64,000 nt of DNA from Syncephalis plumigaleata (lineage: Eukaryota > Zoopagomycota > Zoopagomycetes > Zoopagales > Piptocephalidaceae), in NCBI GenBank assembly GCA_025201365.1, contig JAIXMF010000001.1, positions 868,001 to 932,000 on the forward strand. Reading direction: 5' to 3'. Every line of letters starts with the position of its first letter. Position 1 is the first letter of the stretch. The notes beneath the pieces were generated by a model, which was given only the letters and a program-made list of their open reading frames with translations, did not search any database and was not told where the DNA came from. Made by a program: the position numbers and the translations under genes. Shown one piece after another: positions 21,763 to 34,573 of this stretch.

Positions 21763-24700
21763 TTACGCGTTCTCGGGAACACCTAGATCAGCCAGTTCTT
21801 GTGCCACTTCGGCGATTTCTTGATCATACGCACATACTTTATCGCCGGCTCGTTGCATTACCATGACAATGGCGCGTACTCGATCCTCCAATGTGTTGCG
21901 TACGGCGCGTTCACCGATTACCGATAGTTGTTTCAGGCCCTTGGCCACCTCACCTAGCACGCGTAATTCCTCTTCGCATTTTTCAACCTTACTGAGTTCC
22001 TTGACACGTATCACGGCAAGTGTACGTCGTCGCATCCATAGCACTAGTCTAGTGTCTTTCTGTAGACGTTGGAATGCAATTTTGTAGATTGACTTGGCGG
22101 GTGAAATGGCGAATGGTCGACCATGGCGACGTTCAAGATGAATGAGATCGGCTCGTTCCATCGCGTGTAATGCTACATCACTGCCATGGAATAGTGCATG
22201 CTGGCGTACGGCATCATACGATATGCTGTCATGTTCGGCGAGTAGCGTTAGAATGTGCCAGAATTGCAGGGATGACCAGGAAATGTTAAATGAAGATGCC
22301 GCATTAATGTTACTCGTACTACGACGCATTAGACTGGCCTTGCCGCGTGATGCTTCCTTATCGTTGCCATTGCTATTGCCGCTGCTATTGCCACTACCAT
22401 CGTTTGATTTACTTCCAGCGTGTAAAGCTGCATCCGATGACAATGGATCGCGTACAACGTATTTGCGTAACTCGGCCTCTGCTCGTCCAATAATATCCTC
22501 GAGTGCGTATCTCGGTGACATACCACTTAGGATCTAGTAGATAAACATGCCATTAGTTACGGATATTACAATAAAAGTAAACTTACCTTTTGCACGAATG
22601 TCTCCAAATCGTTCAATCGACCACCTAATGCCTGGATGCATGGCATTAAATGATCCACGGGAACAGCCCTATCACCAAGACGATTTTGCACGTAGTTAAG
22701 CGCTACTTCCGGACCACCATCACGTAGTGAGATAGTGCTAAAGCTTCTATGTGGCATGGCACGATTCAATGGTAATTCAGCGGCAGCACCATTTCGACAA
22801 ACAAATATCACATGTGCTATACGCTATCGAATCATTAGCTTTGTGTATATCATCTCAGTTGCTATCACTTACACGCTCGACCAATGTGCTGGCCCAATCC
22901 GCCAGATCATACCATATCTGATCGTTATTCTCGCCTGCTACGTTAAAGAAACCATCCAAGATGATGATAGGATATTCCTTTCTCTCGGGCGGGCTATCCT
23001 CTTTATTCGCAGCTAGTATGCGATGCTTTTTGCTCGTTCCACGTCGACGGAACAGTCGTTCAAAGTATGTGTCGTCGTTTAAGCATTCCAAAGCCTCGCT
23101 ACAAGTGCCGAGAATCTCCTTGAAGCGTTCGCGAGCACTAGATGACAAATCGGCATCTGCACCTGTTGTGGCTGCCACCTGTAGACAAGCATACGCGTAC
23201 GTGTACACGTAACTATTAGTATAATACTTGATATGAATAAATTATTCCTCGCTCATGACCTACCATACTATCAATAAGCTTGCTGACCCACACATATGCC
23301 TGGAAATAGGGACGATAGCCTATTTGTCGCGCTAGTTTCTCGATCATTTCATCGTCACTACGCGATGATAATAATGCGTCGCAGTCGATGGTCAAGTACA
23401 TGCTGTGATCATCGAGTACTTGGTTGACCATCTCGGTCTTGCCACTTCCCGGTGGACCGTCCACGACGATAAACGTGCTAGGTGGCTCCTCTAGCCATTG
23501 ACGCAATTGTTCCTCGTCATTGGCACGTCCCTGCCACGCATGCATATCAGGTGTTGTGCTTGTTGGCGAGTCCATATCGGACATTTCTTGCATTTCATTC
23601 GTTTCCGATGATACCGGTCGACGATGTGAAGCACGTCCAGCAAGTCGATCGCCCAATTGCTGTAATCCAGTGGTGTACCGATCAAAGTTGAACGTGCCCT
23701 CCGCTTCACGACGAATAAAGAATTCACGCATCGGATCGAATACGGTGTAGGTGACGATGGCTGCTAGGGCCAGAATAAGCGGTAGCGTTACCCGTGGATG
23801 CGACGAGAACCAGTTGATGACGATTTTAACTAACTTGACATTAGGCTCATACTGAATAGAGAAATTGGCGCGTGCATCATTCGAGCCACGCAATGGTATT
23901 TCATAGCCATGGACACAGTTCTTGGCCGCTGCTGCTGCTCGTCGACTAGAATAGCGAATAATCACCGAGCGTGGAAAGTAGCTGGTAGGCGGTGGCATAC
24001 GGATACTGCCTATACGTCCATATTCGCGGAATGCGCTGTAGATACGCTCGGGACGCGGTGTCGTCTGGACATCTTGATTGAACAGTTCAACTCGCAAGCG
24101 TGTCGAAGGATAATGCGAAGTGAGATCCTCGACAAATGGCTTGCCACGTACAATGTAAACATGCGATCGACGCAAGTTGAACCAGGGACGTGGGCCCTCC
24201 TGCATAATATCACGAATTGCCGCTAGAATTTCATCTCGTATTTGTTGATCGATACTACTATTATCTGCATCGGTGGTAGCCGGTCGATCATACTGAACTG
24301 TAATAAACATACCGCCATCCTTGACCCTTGGCACAATATCACCGAGCTGCGCATCAAATGGTAAGCCGCTATTTGCTTGTTTTGTGGATTTACCGGATGT
24401 CGCGGTATCTTTAGCAACTGGCGGGTCAGGATCCGCGGCGATAGCCTCGGCTGCCGCTGTCTTTGATCTATTTAGGATGAAATCACGTAGATTTCCTGCC
24501 GCATTATTGATGGACTTGCGTGTATAGAATAGAAATCGCGGATCAAATTGAGAGAAACGTATAGGGTAGACATTATCAAAGTATATCTGAAATGATTTCT
24601 GCGATGTTGACGTCGCTACATTAGAAGGTTTGCTAGGACTAAAGGCCGAGTTGTATTGTCGCGCGATTGAAACGCCAATTCCACGAGAAGCAATTTGTGT

Positions 24701-24817
24701 AGTGCTGCATCGTTGCAACCATTGAGTATGGTTGGTCGTTCTGGTCGGCCAGACCAAATGTCGCGATAGACCGGCACCGTTTACTTGACCAGTTCTGGTA
24801 AGTAGAGCCGATAACAT
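21763..24817 (-). CDS. YME2: Yme2/Rna12 mitochondrial inner-membrane protein
   Basis: Fungal inner-membrane protein affecting mtDNA escape and nucleoid structure (yeast knowledge). Exons 23264-24817, 22873-23178, 22587-22823 and 21763-22533 give 955 aa in perfect phase with introns of 49-85 nt. Order: mitochondrial-type N-terminus (Arg/Thr-rich), FDPRFLFYTRKSI, an RRM-like part (RVELFNQDVQTTPRPERIYSAF), one TM segment (VTLPLILALAAIVTYTVF, residue ~355), a Walker A GPPGSGKT (~455) and the long C-terminal AAA-like Rna12 domain (PIIILDGFFNV, then the C-terminal helices). No frame gaps. The family is restricted to fungi, which is one of the best taxonomic clues here. Confidence 0.95.
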
Positions 24818-24975
24818 TATAAACGTTAACGAGCTCTCGTTGCAATGTAGTAATTACAATAACCGGATAAATGCTAAACAAGTGACAACAAATTTTCTCT
24901 TTTGATCCGAACGTGTCATCATCATCATCATCATCATCATCAATTTATTAATTACCAAATCATCCGTTTCTTTTA

Positions 24976-26810
24976 TCAATTATTATAAATGATCAAATGA
25001 CTTGATGTTTCGTTTCTTTTACTTCTAGTTATTATAGAAATAATCTCCATCCAAGCATTCTTGAGGCTTCCCTTATGAATTACTATGATATACCAGCTAG
25101 GGATGCCAGTCAATGGTAAACAAGCACCGAGTAGGTAAGGGAGGTAATAAGGAAGTGCACCAGTATAATTGATTGGTGGCACAAATGAGAAGGTGACGAG
25201 GAAAGCGGAAAAAATACAGTGTTTTTCCATCCAATTTGCGCATTTATCCTTTAACTTTTGCAGTTTATTAATAAACAATCTATTCAATTGTTAACACCAT
25301 TATCACCATAGAAATGCCACTTGACACAGCACGATAATAATAACAATTCAGTATTAGTAATGGATCATTTATTGATAGTGTTAACTATTATTTATTCATA
25401 AAACAGAAGGCTAACTGCGCAAATTGGATGGAAAAAGCCTGTAATAAAGATGACGGGAACGATCCACCAAACGCGGAATGGTCTTTCCCTCTCCGGCTCG
25501 ATACGACGCAGTATTAGTACACACATTACTGTAAATAAAGTGAACAACGAGTTTGGATAGCCAGTCATGTTAAGCAGGAAACTGAACGCATTGCCTAGTG
25601 GCGTGACGAATAAGACCAGAACGAATAATGTCCAGTTGAGTGCGAGTGCGTAGATTGGCGTATTGGTGGTCGGGTTAACACGACTGAACAAACGTGCAAG
25701 GGGAAGGTAACCCTCTTTGGCGGCCATCTGAATGATTCGACTAGATGTAAATATATGGCCTACCAATTGGCCATAGGTGTTTATTGCAATGAGGAGAGGC
25801 AGTATTACTCGACCAAAGTACAAACCGAATACAATGCTTGAGAAGGTACCCGCCAGGATTTCACGACTTTCAAAGGCCAACTTGGCAGGTACGATAGTGA
25901 TATAAGCCGCATTGACCAAAAGGTAGAGTATCATCACCACGGTCAAACCACCAAATGACGCGATCGGTAAGGTGCGACGTGGATTTCTTAACTCGCCGGC
26001 ACACGAGTTGATTCCGCTCCAGCCACCATAAGCCCAAAATACATTAAACATGGCGGTAGTATAGTTGTTTACACTGGTGGAAGTACCGGAGAACATGGCA
26101 TGCCAATTACCGGGATTGGATATATTCGACGCGTTATTACTGACTAATAGAACAATGCCGGTAATGGCGAATAAAAGCATTATCACAAGTTTAACACTAG
26201 TCATTATGGTTTGTATTCTTAACGACCATTTTGTACTTAGGGCACATATTAAGATAATGCTACTAGCAGCAAGTAGAGCAATACCGCGTGCATACCAATC
26301 AAAATGCTCTTTTAATGAGCTATCAGTAAGATCATTTACATTGCCGTAAATGGCATAGAGGATGTATTTGCCAACGACAATGGCATTTGCAGCGGTGCCA
26401 CTCGGCTGAAGACATAGGATGGTGCACCAGCAAAAGATAAAGGGAAACAATTTTCGTGGTTTCCTGTACGCATAGTCCAGGTAGACTTGTTCACCGCCAT
26501 TCCTCGGTAACATAGTGCCTAATTCGATGAAACACAACACGCCCATATAGGATATGATGCCACCGACAATCCACATAACAATCGCCATACCGGGTGAACC
26601 AACTAATTGCCATACAAATCCAGGTGTGGAGAATATGCCCGAGCCTAGCATCATACTGATAACAATGGACATACCAGATGGAATTCCTAGTGTCGGTTTG
26701 AAAGTTGTCTCATCTTCATTAGTATTAATTGGTACATCTTGTTGTTCATCCGCTTTATTGGCTACACTATCTACATCGGGTATGAGTATATTACTGATAT
26801 GCTTAGACAT
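24976..26810 (-). CDS. LAT/Mup1-type amino-acid permease, interrupted
   Basis: APC-superfamily permease of the L-type/methionine-permease kind. Start ATG 26810 (MSKHISNIL); the first TM helix carries SIVISMMLGSGIFSTPGFV, followed by about ten more helices and the ELRNPRR loop. The frame runs to RRIEPERERPFRVWWIVPVI and enters an inserted 215-bp palindromic element at 25436, where it stops after ~15 foreign codons (25392). The missing end of the protein lies on the other side of the insertion, from 25221 to 24976 (CIFSAFLVTFSFVPPINY, LPYLLGACLPLTGIPSWY), and its frame joins the upstream frame exactly if the 215 bp are left out. As it stands the copy would lack its last one or two helices. No GT-AG pair excises the insert precisely. 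Confidence 0.85.
25222..25436. mobile_element. 215-bp foldback/MITE-like insertion in permease
   Basis: The ends are a perfect 21-bp inverted repeat: TTTTTCCATCCAATTTGCGC plus A at the left and its complement at the right. Inside, the arms stay loosely palindromic (GTTAACACC against GGTGTTAAC-like, TTTATTAATAAA against TTTATGAATAAA). No obvious target-site duplication, no coding capacity. It sits inside a transmembrane-helix codon stretch of the permease. It may be a non-autonomous DNA transposon or a hairpin-mediated inverted duplication. Confidence 0.7.
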
Positions 26811-28521
26811 AATTGAACAGATAAGCGAGAATATACAAATAGAAGAACGATTATTGTAGGAATTACGCACTACTAGGATTATAGAGAGAAATGAATAGAA
26901 ATGAACTAAGCGATGGGACATGCATTTTTGGGGTATTAGTACCGTTTATGCTTACGATATCAAATATGCACGGGAATTGATCACACTTACGATGGCTACA
27001 TACGCTAGAGAGGAAAGAAAGAAAGAGAGAATGGCTTGGCGCATGTAATAATAACTATACAGTAAATTGGCCAATAAATTGAACTTTTTACAATCCATAG
27101 TACCATTAGCTTACTTTCTATACGATGGAATAAGGCTTGTTATTGCTAGTACATACACACCTGTACTATATCGAATAATACTTTGCAATATAGATGAATC
27201 TATTGATTGATATTCACATCACTCTATTTAAACACCGCTGGTAAATATTAAGGCTGGATCTTCATGATTATAAACTCCGTTCATTCAATATAAGCATCGT
27301 CCAACAAGCATGCTAAGCCAATTTCCCCCACCTTTAACCAAACTTGCTTTCATTTGCATTATTGTTCTATAATCAACGAAATATTACCGTAATCTACTCT
27401 CTTGAATTCACTGCATTGTAGCAACTTGTTCCTATTCTTCTTCTACTAATACTACTGGTAGATAGTCAAGTGTTTAATAACTTAATTCCATTCTATATAA
27501 TTAGTACAGAATAGGCCTACACTAGTTATCGTGTAGCTGCTTATTTCTGACTACTACCTTTAATACTATACCGTTTACAATAGTAATAGTCAACCTATAG
27601 TTTCGTTTTATCTCTCATTTTACTATATTGTCATCGATATCATACATCTAGACTACGCTGCTTACGTACAGGTAAGTAAGTTAATGGCATACTCTAATGA
27701 TAGTGAATGGTTATTTCTAGCGTGTGCGCCCCTTTTTCTTGCTTGCTTGTTTCCTTCTCCTCGTTCAGTTATACGTTGCAGTATACGTGCTAGTTTATTA
27801 CGCTATCTGACTGACTGACTGACTGTTTGACTGGTTGGTTGGCTTGCTTGTTTAATTCCTCAATTGACGTATTACGCCATATCTACGTATCTATAATTTA
27901 AAACGTACTCTTTACATTATATACAGTCTCTCCTGGCCTTGAAATGCTTTGAATTTCATCCCTGCAGCTGATATTTCATACGCATTCATTTACACAGTGT
28001 AACCGCCCATCAAGTTTATGTATGGCACTGGCCTTGTGGCGGTATTTGTCACCTACATAAGCATTCACTTTATACGACTGCAATATTAGCCTGTGCTATT
28101 TAAGATCACATCCAACTACCGTTAATCTATACTAAATATATAGTCCATTGCTTTCTTCAAGTGAAGAGAAAGGCGAACGAATGCAACAAATACGTGCATT
28201 CCCCGAATGCTGATACACTTTTCTTTCCTGGCTTACTCATTCACATTTTATGTTAACACACGTGGTATACTGACATACTTGCATTGTTTCACGTAGGGAT
28301 CATCTCTTTTAATACAAAAGTGTATACAAAACACTTATTGAAGCACCAGCTGGTTTAGTCCTCATTCAATACCGCAGCTTTTCTTTTCTTTTCTTCCGCT
28401 TTCTCTCTCGTTCTCGTTCTCTTTCTTTCTCTTATTCACCGCCTGGCGCGTCCTTCCATCCTAGTGTCAATCCTTTATCCCGTCGATATACCTCCTTAAC
28501 AAGCGGTTTTGCTCACTTAGT
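26811..28521. other. 1.7-kb gene-free region between divergent genes
   Basis: The longest spacer of the window, between divergent permease and Uds1 starts. AT-rich with scattered simple motifs: a CTGA run (27808-27825), TTTTC runs (28380-28410), and a near-palindrome ACCGCCCATCAAG / CTTGTGGCGGT around 28000-28050 that might bind a regulator (inference). No tRNA-like T-loop, no coding frame with domain evidence. Confidence 0.5.
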
Positions 28522-31500
28522 ATGTTGCGTAAATTGACAGGGGGTTCGGGTAAGAAATCGGTTAAAAGCTACGCAGATAGAGAAATGTCGCCGACAATTA
28601 CGTCGCCAACCTTTGCGCCCAACCGTGGCAGTGCCGACTATAACAGCAAACATCCCAATAGTAGACAGCATGAGCAGCAACCACACATGATATACACGAT
28701 ACCAATGCAGCAGACACAATCCTCTAACGGGCCATTAGGTGGTGGTGGTGGTGGTCAATATCCAGCGCCTATAATTGGCGGTGCACCTATGGTAAAGTCA
28801 CAAACCGCACCTTCCCCGCTCATGGTGAAATCGAACGGTCAACAGCGCCAGTATTGGCCGGCAAGCAATGCACCAACATCGCCACCGAACAGACCACCGC
28901 CAAAGATGATCGATACCAACATCGCTAGTCATAGAAGTAACGCTGTCGATCGTTTACAGCCGGGTAATGTTGATCGGCACGGTGTGAATCAATCCGCCAA
29001 GCATAGTACGCCATCGCATATTATTACGCCTAACTTTCAATATCCTAGGCGTAGTCCATCCGCAGTGACTCCATTGAACACTCCATATAATAACAGCAAT
29101 AGCAATAGCAATAACAACTCGTTTGACCAGGATAACTTGCATCATCCGCGAACTAATCGACCTGCTCGATCTGCACCAGGTACACCCGTAGAGCATAGAC
29201 GTCCTTCACCGCATATGACACGCGTCGACCATAGTCATTCGTCAAAGGCGTCATTATCGAGCTTGGCCGATCTCGAGGAGAGTATCAATAACATTATTGA
29301 TTCACATCGTAATGAACCGGTACCAAGTATACCTGCACATATTGTTGCCAAACTTGAAGCAATGGAGAATGGCGACAGTCCACGCTCACCGGGACCTGTA
29401 TCTCCACAGCGTAACAAATCATCTACAACATTGAATAGTTACGCATCACACACGAATGCCATGCCATCTACTATGGATGGAGAGAATACAACACGGCGTC
29501 GACAAATTACACCGAGTTTTATTGCACCACCGCCACCTAGCAAGTTGCCACCGGTTCATTTACGCACGTCAATGTCTGGTAATCGAGCAAGCTTGGCCCC
29601 GTTGCATGGAAGTAAGTTATATTATATCTTTATTGCTTAATCTTAATCAATTCTAATCAATCCTATTCAGATACATCACCTAAGAATAGCACACACGCAA
29701 GGAATAGTCACATAGCGACAGGGTTGAATGGTCAGGCACAAGCATCCACTTCTTTAACCAGTAGTTCACGAATCATACCAGAGTTAACGATAAATAATGC
29801 AAGTAACGCGAATAACACGAATAACATGCAGCATGGTGCATCTGTCCCGTCATATCTCTCGCCCAGTGGCCCGGTACATTCTAATGCAAAAAGGCGTACA
29901 TTAACAGCTCAGGAGATGGAGCGTTTCCCGTCGTTTGGCGATGACATTGCTGATAATCCACTAGTTACACAGCAACAAATAGCTCGTATGATTGCCGATA
30001 CACAGTCATATAGAGTACTATCCTCGGAGGAATATGGCAAACTATCCGATGTAAGTTATGGCATACGTATATACACATATAGTTGACTAAATATTTACTT
30101 TTTCAAAATAACTAGGAATATAGCATGTTACAAGCACGTCTAGGCATTTTACGTGATGCGCATGCCAAAGAAGTGCGTATCTTGGATTGTGCCCTTTCAT
30201 TGCTACAGCTGCATCGTGGTAAAAAGAATAAACGAGCGGAAAGGAAAGCGATGGACGAGTTGCAATTTGCTCATGAAAAGGTCAACAAGGTATTATTGGA
30301 TTTATGGCGATTAAACTCGCGAATGGCCGAGGTTCGCGCGGAAATGAATAATCATCAGGCTGCGATACTACGTGTGGGCATCGCTCGATTAGAGTCTACG
30401 AATCGTCGATTACGCATGGAACGTGAACGGAAACGAAGGACAGTCGTTTCATCCGTTCTATTCAGTGAGATGGACATGTCACTCATTGAGAAGATGAACG
30501 AGCGCAATAGTAACAGCAACAGTAGTAGTAATGATAATGCCGTGCAATCCCAAGCACTTGTTGAGGCAGAAGCACGCATTACTGAATTGGAAGAGGTTCT
30601 AATGGAGATCAACGAGGATTTAGAACGAGCACGTGAAGAATCCGAATCGGCTAAACGTGCCTGTGAAACGGAAGCTAGTACCGCGGCATCGGCCAGACAT
30701 CAACTACAAGAGGTTGGACGTCTATTAGCGTTAATATCACCGTCTACTGCGTTAGAGGACAAAAAGTATGATTTACTCGATACTACTGCTAGGCTAAATG
30801 GCGGCAGCGGCGATGGTGATAATAATGCCATGGATAGAGCATCCGGTATATCTACCCACTCCAACATCATACTAAGTCAACTTGAACGTATGCACGATGA
30901 AGTGGACAGTTACCGACATCGTATACGTGAGTTGGAGGAGGAACTTATGAAACAAGCGGTGTTACCCTCGGAACACGACACACTTGAGACGGGTCATTTG
31001 GTGGAGGAGGATGAGGAACGGGAGGGAAGCGGTGCAGCACAGGGGAAATCCTACGATACAGCGGTTACCGATGCTATTGCCGAGATTAGAAAGGCATCCG
31101 AGGATGAACTCGAATCGTTACGGCATCAACTGGAGGAGCGTACGATCGAGGTTTCGGATCTACGAGAACAACTGGAAGAGGCGTGTTGCGATGTACGCGA
31201 TTTGGAACTGTGCCAAGAGAGTATCGTCACACCGTTGCAGGACATGTTCTCGGTATTGCCACCGGCACCCAAATCCATTGCCGATGATGATGCCTCGTGT
31301 CCATTTACATTCCCTGGATTTCTCGCTCGAGTGGAGGCATTGCGCTACAAGTACAGTCTGATAGCAAAGGGGAATCAACAATATTCGATTGATGTGAGAT
31401 CACCGGCTAGTCCACTCTCCATTCGATCACCCGCTTCACCTCGCCTGTCCTACATTAGTGGTGCGGCATCCTCCGCTCATGATAGTATCTATAATGATTC

Positions 31501-32185
31501 CGAGGCAGATGCACCCATATCCACTGTGGCATCAGCATCATTATCACGTATTCAAATTGTCAAATCGCCGTTAATATCGCCATATCAGGGGCAAACGAAT
31601 CATAGTCCTGTATTCGATAATGATAATCATCCTTACAAGATGCCAATGAACAATAATAGCAGTAGTAATGAGAGCGGTATTTCTAGTAGTCAGCATCAAC
31701 TACTACTAAATCCGAATGGTAAGCATGCCGCTACAAATCGTAGACATCTAGAAGATAGTCCCATTCTACCATCACGTCGATCGTCCATTGCATCGAGTAG
31801 CTCGTTGGCACATGAGACAGACGAGCATCACGACAATTATCGACATGATTCGGATCATAGCGAGGATGGTCTACGATTGTACACGCCAAGTAGTCATTCC
31901 ACGTCGATATCCGCTCAGCATAGTCCACGATTTGATCCCGCTCACATTAGTAATAGTGCAAATATCGGTGTCGCCATTGCTCCTACTTCCTCCACGTCAA
32001 TGCACAGGAAACGACAATTTAACATTAGTGATCATCAATTGCAACCGATCGCACAAGCGGTACAAGCATGGACTATGAACAATCGCCCAGAGAGTGAAAC
32101 GATGTTTAATCATTCCAGTGGACTGGATCGATTAATCAATCAACTTGATTCAATAACCTTGGTTGAAGACAAGAACACGCACTAA
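28522..32185 (+). CDS. Uds1-domain coiled-coil septation protein
   Basis: Exons 28522-29611, 29671-30050 and 30116-32185 give 1179 aa. The N-terminal ~490 residues are Pro/Ser/Asn-rich and disordered-looking. The Uds1 domain (up-regulated during septation, fungal-specific) follows across the second junction: SSEEYGKLSDEYSMLQARLG, then ILDCALSLLQLHRGKKNKR. A long coiled coil comes next (ARITELEEVLMEINEDLERA, LERMHDEVDSYRHRIRELEE, LRHQLEERTIEVSDLREQLE) and the tail is again Ser/His/Asn-rich. Family members are linked to cytokinesis and polarity (weakly characterised). No frame gaps. The alternative, a generic coiled-coil scaffold, is less likely given the Uds1 motif and its position at a helix start. 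Confidence 0.8.
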
Positions 32186-32910
32186 GAAGTAGGAAAGCAG
32201 TACTACAATAATATGAATTATTGATAGTGCTACGTGTATAGTCAATTACGAAGATTTACCATTATTATGTTTTATGTTTTTATGCTTTACCTATTTCTCA
32301 TTATTATTAGTATTCTAACTTCTTTACGAATTTTACTTATTTATTTTCTTTATAATAATAATATCATCATCATCATCATTATCATCATTTATTGTTTACA
32401 TAATAAAGATTTTGTTTAGCACTAGTGTGATAGTCTCATTCAACATGTTTCCGGTTTCCAAGCAATATCAATGTGAAACGATCTAATAATCGTAGAGGTA
32501 TAACATTAATCAAGTGAGATCAATAAAATATACACGCTCTCCTTTTCAAGTGTGTGGTTCATCGACCAAAAACCAATTAGTGGCGGTGTTTAGTCGAAGC
32601 TGCGCGCAACATGTACCGACTTGGTCTAGAGGAACGTATTGGTGTTAGAGTCATTCAAAGCAAGTACATGTTATACAGCAAGTATGTATCCAGCATTTTC
32701 TATCTCGCTTCATTCCATCTATGACTTTGTATTGAACAATTCTTACTTGTTAATAATAGTACTACTAATAATAATTGATCAGTCGATGCAATCGAGTGTT
32801 TGCTCCTCAGGAAAGAAGAAAGAAAGAAAAGCAGGACGACGATTAACATTCTAATCTAATAGCCATTGTTAATATTACAACATCCAAAGTAGCATCAATA
32901 TTCCTTGTCT
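32186..32910. other. Intergenic, Uds1 gene to two-TM protein
   Basis: AT-rich spacer with TCATCA repeats (32362-32390) and AATAAA-like motifs near the Uds1 3' end. The downstream half contains the presumed promoter of the next gene. No RNA gene recognised. Confidence 0.5.
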
Positions 32911-34443
32911 ATGACAAGTGTGGCAGCATTCTCCATCTCTGGAGGTCATGAGCCAGAGACGAAAAAGTCGAAAGATCTTGCCAACGACAAGATAACGACA
33001 TGGTCCGACATGGAAGAGATACAGATGGATGATGTACTCGACACGCAACTTACCGCTCAGCAAAAGTGTCAGATGGTCGAGACTAACAAAGCGTATGCCT
33101 ACACGGTCGACTGGCCCAGTGAACACACGAGTAGTTCCAACACGATATCCATTTCAGATGGTGATCAAGAAGCGATATCCTATGGCATGTCTACTGTCGT
33201 CGGTCGATGGTGTCAAGGGAGTGCTTCATCGGCGTCATCGAGCGTAGGGAATCCCTACTGGCCCAAACATATCAATCAGCCAGGCTGGCTATTAGCCCAT
33301 TCAGCGGATGTCTACGCCAAACGACATGCTTATAACGTTCATTGGTCACACGGTAACAAGAAGTCACATCTAGTCGATAAGGATGATGCTGGCGAGCAAG
33401 AAGGCAATTCACGTCATTTGGCCACGCAAACACCATTGAAGATGTTCATAGTGCCTAGCCATCACGACGCTGATCAACGCTGGCGAGGTGGTCAGGGTAG
33501 ACCGCGTCGACATTATACCATTCATTTTAGACCGGGTAAACGACCTAGACGACGGGTAAGGGTGCAGCGTTCGGTGACTTGGACAAAGCAGGATCTACTT
33601 CAGATGCAGAAACCGGTCACTCGTGACACAACAAACAGCGGTGTCAACGAAGCAAAACAACCGGAGACCACCACTGAGCAAAGACCCTCGCCGACCCTGC
33701 CCTATATCCGAGCAATGTCGCCGGTTAAAGTGAGACACTATCGTAATTCCGCCGAGTTAATAGCACCAGTTGCACGTTGGTCTAGTAGAAATGCGATAAC
33801 AAGATGGAATCACGAATTGGACAAACAACAATGTCCATCAATTAGAATGAACACAACAAGCAATGATAATGTTGATGATTTAGAGTTGCAAGAATGCCAG
33901 GATGGATTACCAGCCATTAACACTATTACAAATGCCAATAGTAATACTAATAGCAATAGTAGTATTGGTGGCAGTCATCCTATAACACCCATTTCATTGA
34001 CAGGTACGAAATACGAAGATGGACTCATTAATGGATTGGAATTAGCGGCGGAACGAGCGCGTATTCATCGTGACCTTATGCGAGCACATCGATTCAATAA
34101 TACCGGTTCGTGTACATCAAGTAGAACGGATTTCACGGGACTCTACTCGTTACCGGTTAGCTTGCGAGAGTCGCAGCTAAATGAACTACTACCGGGACCG
34201 GTCACTCACGTACGACGAACGCGAACATGGCATAGCTCATCCGCTCACATTGGTATTTGGCTATTCCTCGCGGGTTTTCTATTTCCACCATTCTGGATGG
34301 TTGGCTCGGTGTATTTGCCTTGGCCACGAACGGAACGCACACACGCCGACTACGAATGGCAGCATCGAAGTCGAGTGTCGTTAGTGCTTACTATTGGAAC
34401 AATTACACTTTGTATTATAGCATTAGGGTTTATAAAGATGTAG
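32911..34443 (+). CDS. Uncharacterised two-TM C-terminal membrane protein
   Basis: Intronless 510-codon frame from ATG 32911 to TAG 34441-34443. The first ~440 residues are hydrophilic, with a basic patch (RPGKRPRRRVRVQRS), an Asn-rich stretch and a short helical segment (NGLELAAERARIHRDLMRAH). The last 65 residues form two hydrophobic segments (IGIWLFLAGFLFPPFWMVGS and VLTIGTITLCIIALGFI) separated by a polar loop with paired basic residues, ending within a few residues of the membrane. This layout, with GFLFPPFWMVG, resembles fungal Ser-rich proteins anchored by a C-terminal hairpin, but I cannot name the family. It converges with the carrier gene 130 bp downstream. Confidence 0.6.
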   Translation: MTSVAAFSISGGHEPETKKSKDLANDKITTWSDMEEIQMDDVLDTQLTAQQKCQMVETNKAYAYTVDWPSEHTSSSNTISISDGDQEAISYGMSTVVGRWCQGSASSASSSVGNPYWPKHINQPGWLLAHSADVYAKRHAYNVHWSHGNKKSHLVDKDDAGEQEGNSRHLATQTPLKMFIVPSHHDADQRWRGGQGRPRRHYTIHFRPGKRPRRRVRVQRSVTWTKQDLLQMQKPVTRDTTNSGVNEAKQPETTTEQRPSPTLPYIRAMSPVKVRHYRNSAELIAPVARWSSRNAITRWNHELDKQQCPSIRMNTTSNDNVDDLELQECQDGLPAINTITNANSNTNSNSSIGGSHPITPISLTGTKYEDGLINGLELAAERARIHRDLMRAHRFNNTGSCTSSRTDFTGLYSLPVSLRESQLNELLPGPVTHVRRTRTWHSSSAHIGIWLFLAGFLFPPFWMVGSVYLPWPRTERTHADYEWQHRSRVSLVLTIGTITLCIIALGFIKM

Positions 34444-34573
34444 CGAGATAATAAAGTTGCAATTAAAATAAAATAAAATAGTAACAAAATTACATTACTG
34501 CCTCTACTAGGACGACGATAAAAGACAATGATAATATGATTGATGGATCATAAGGTCAATTGTGTATATCTGG

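Noticed and set aside
24976-25287. A separate small membrane protein gene
   Set aside because: Its first ~25 codons are element sequence and the rest is the displaced C-terminus of the permease; explained by the insertion.
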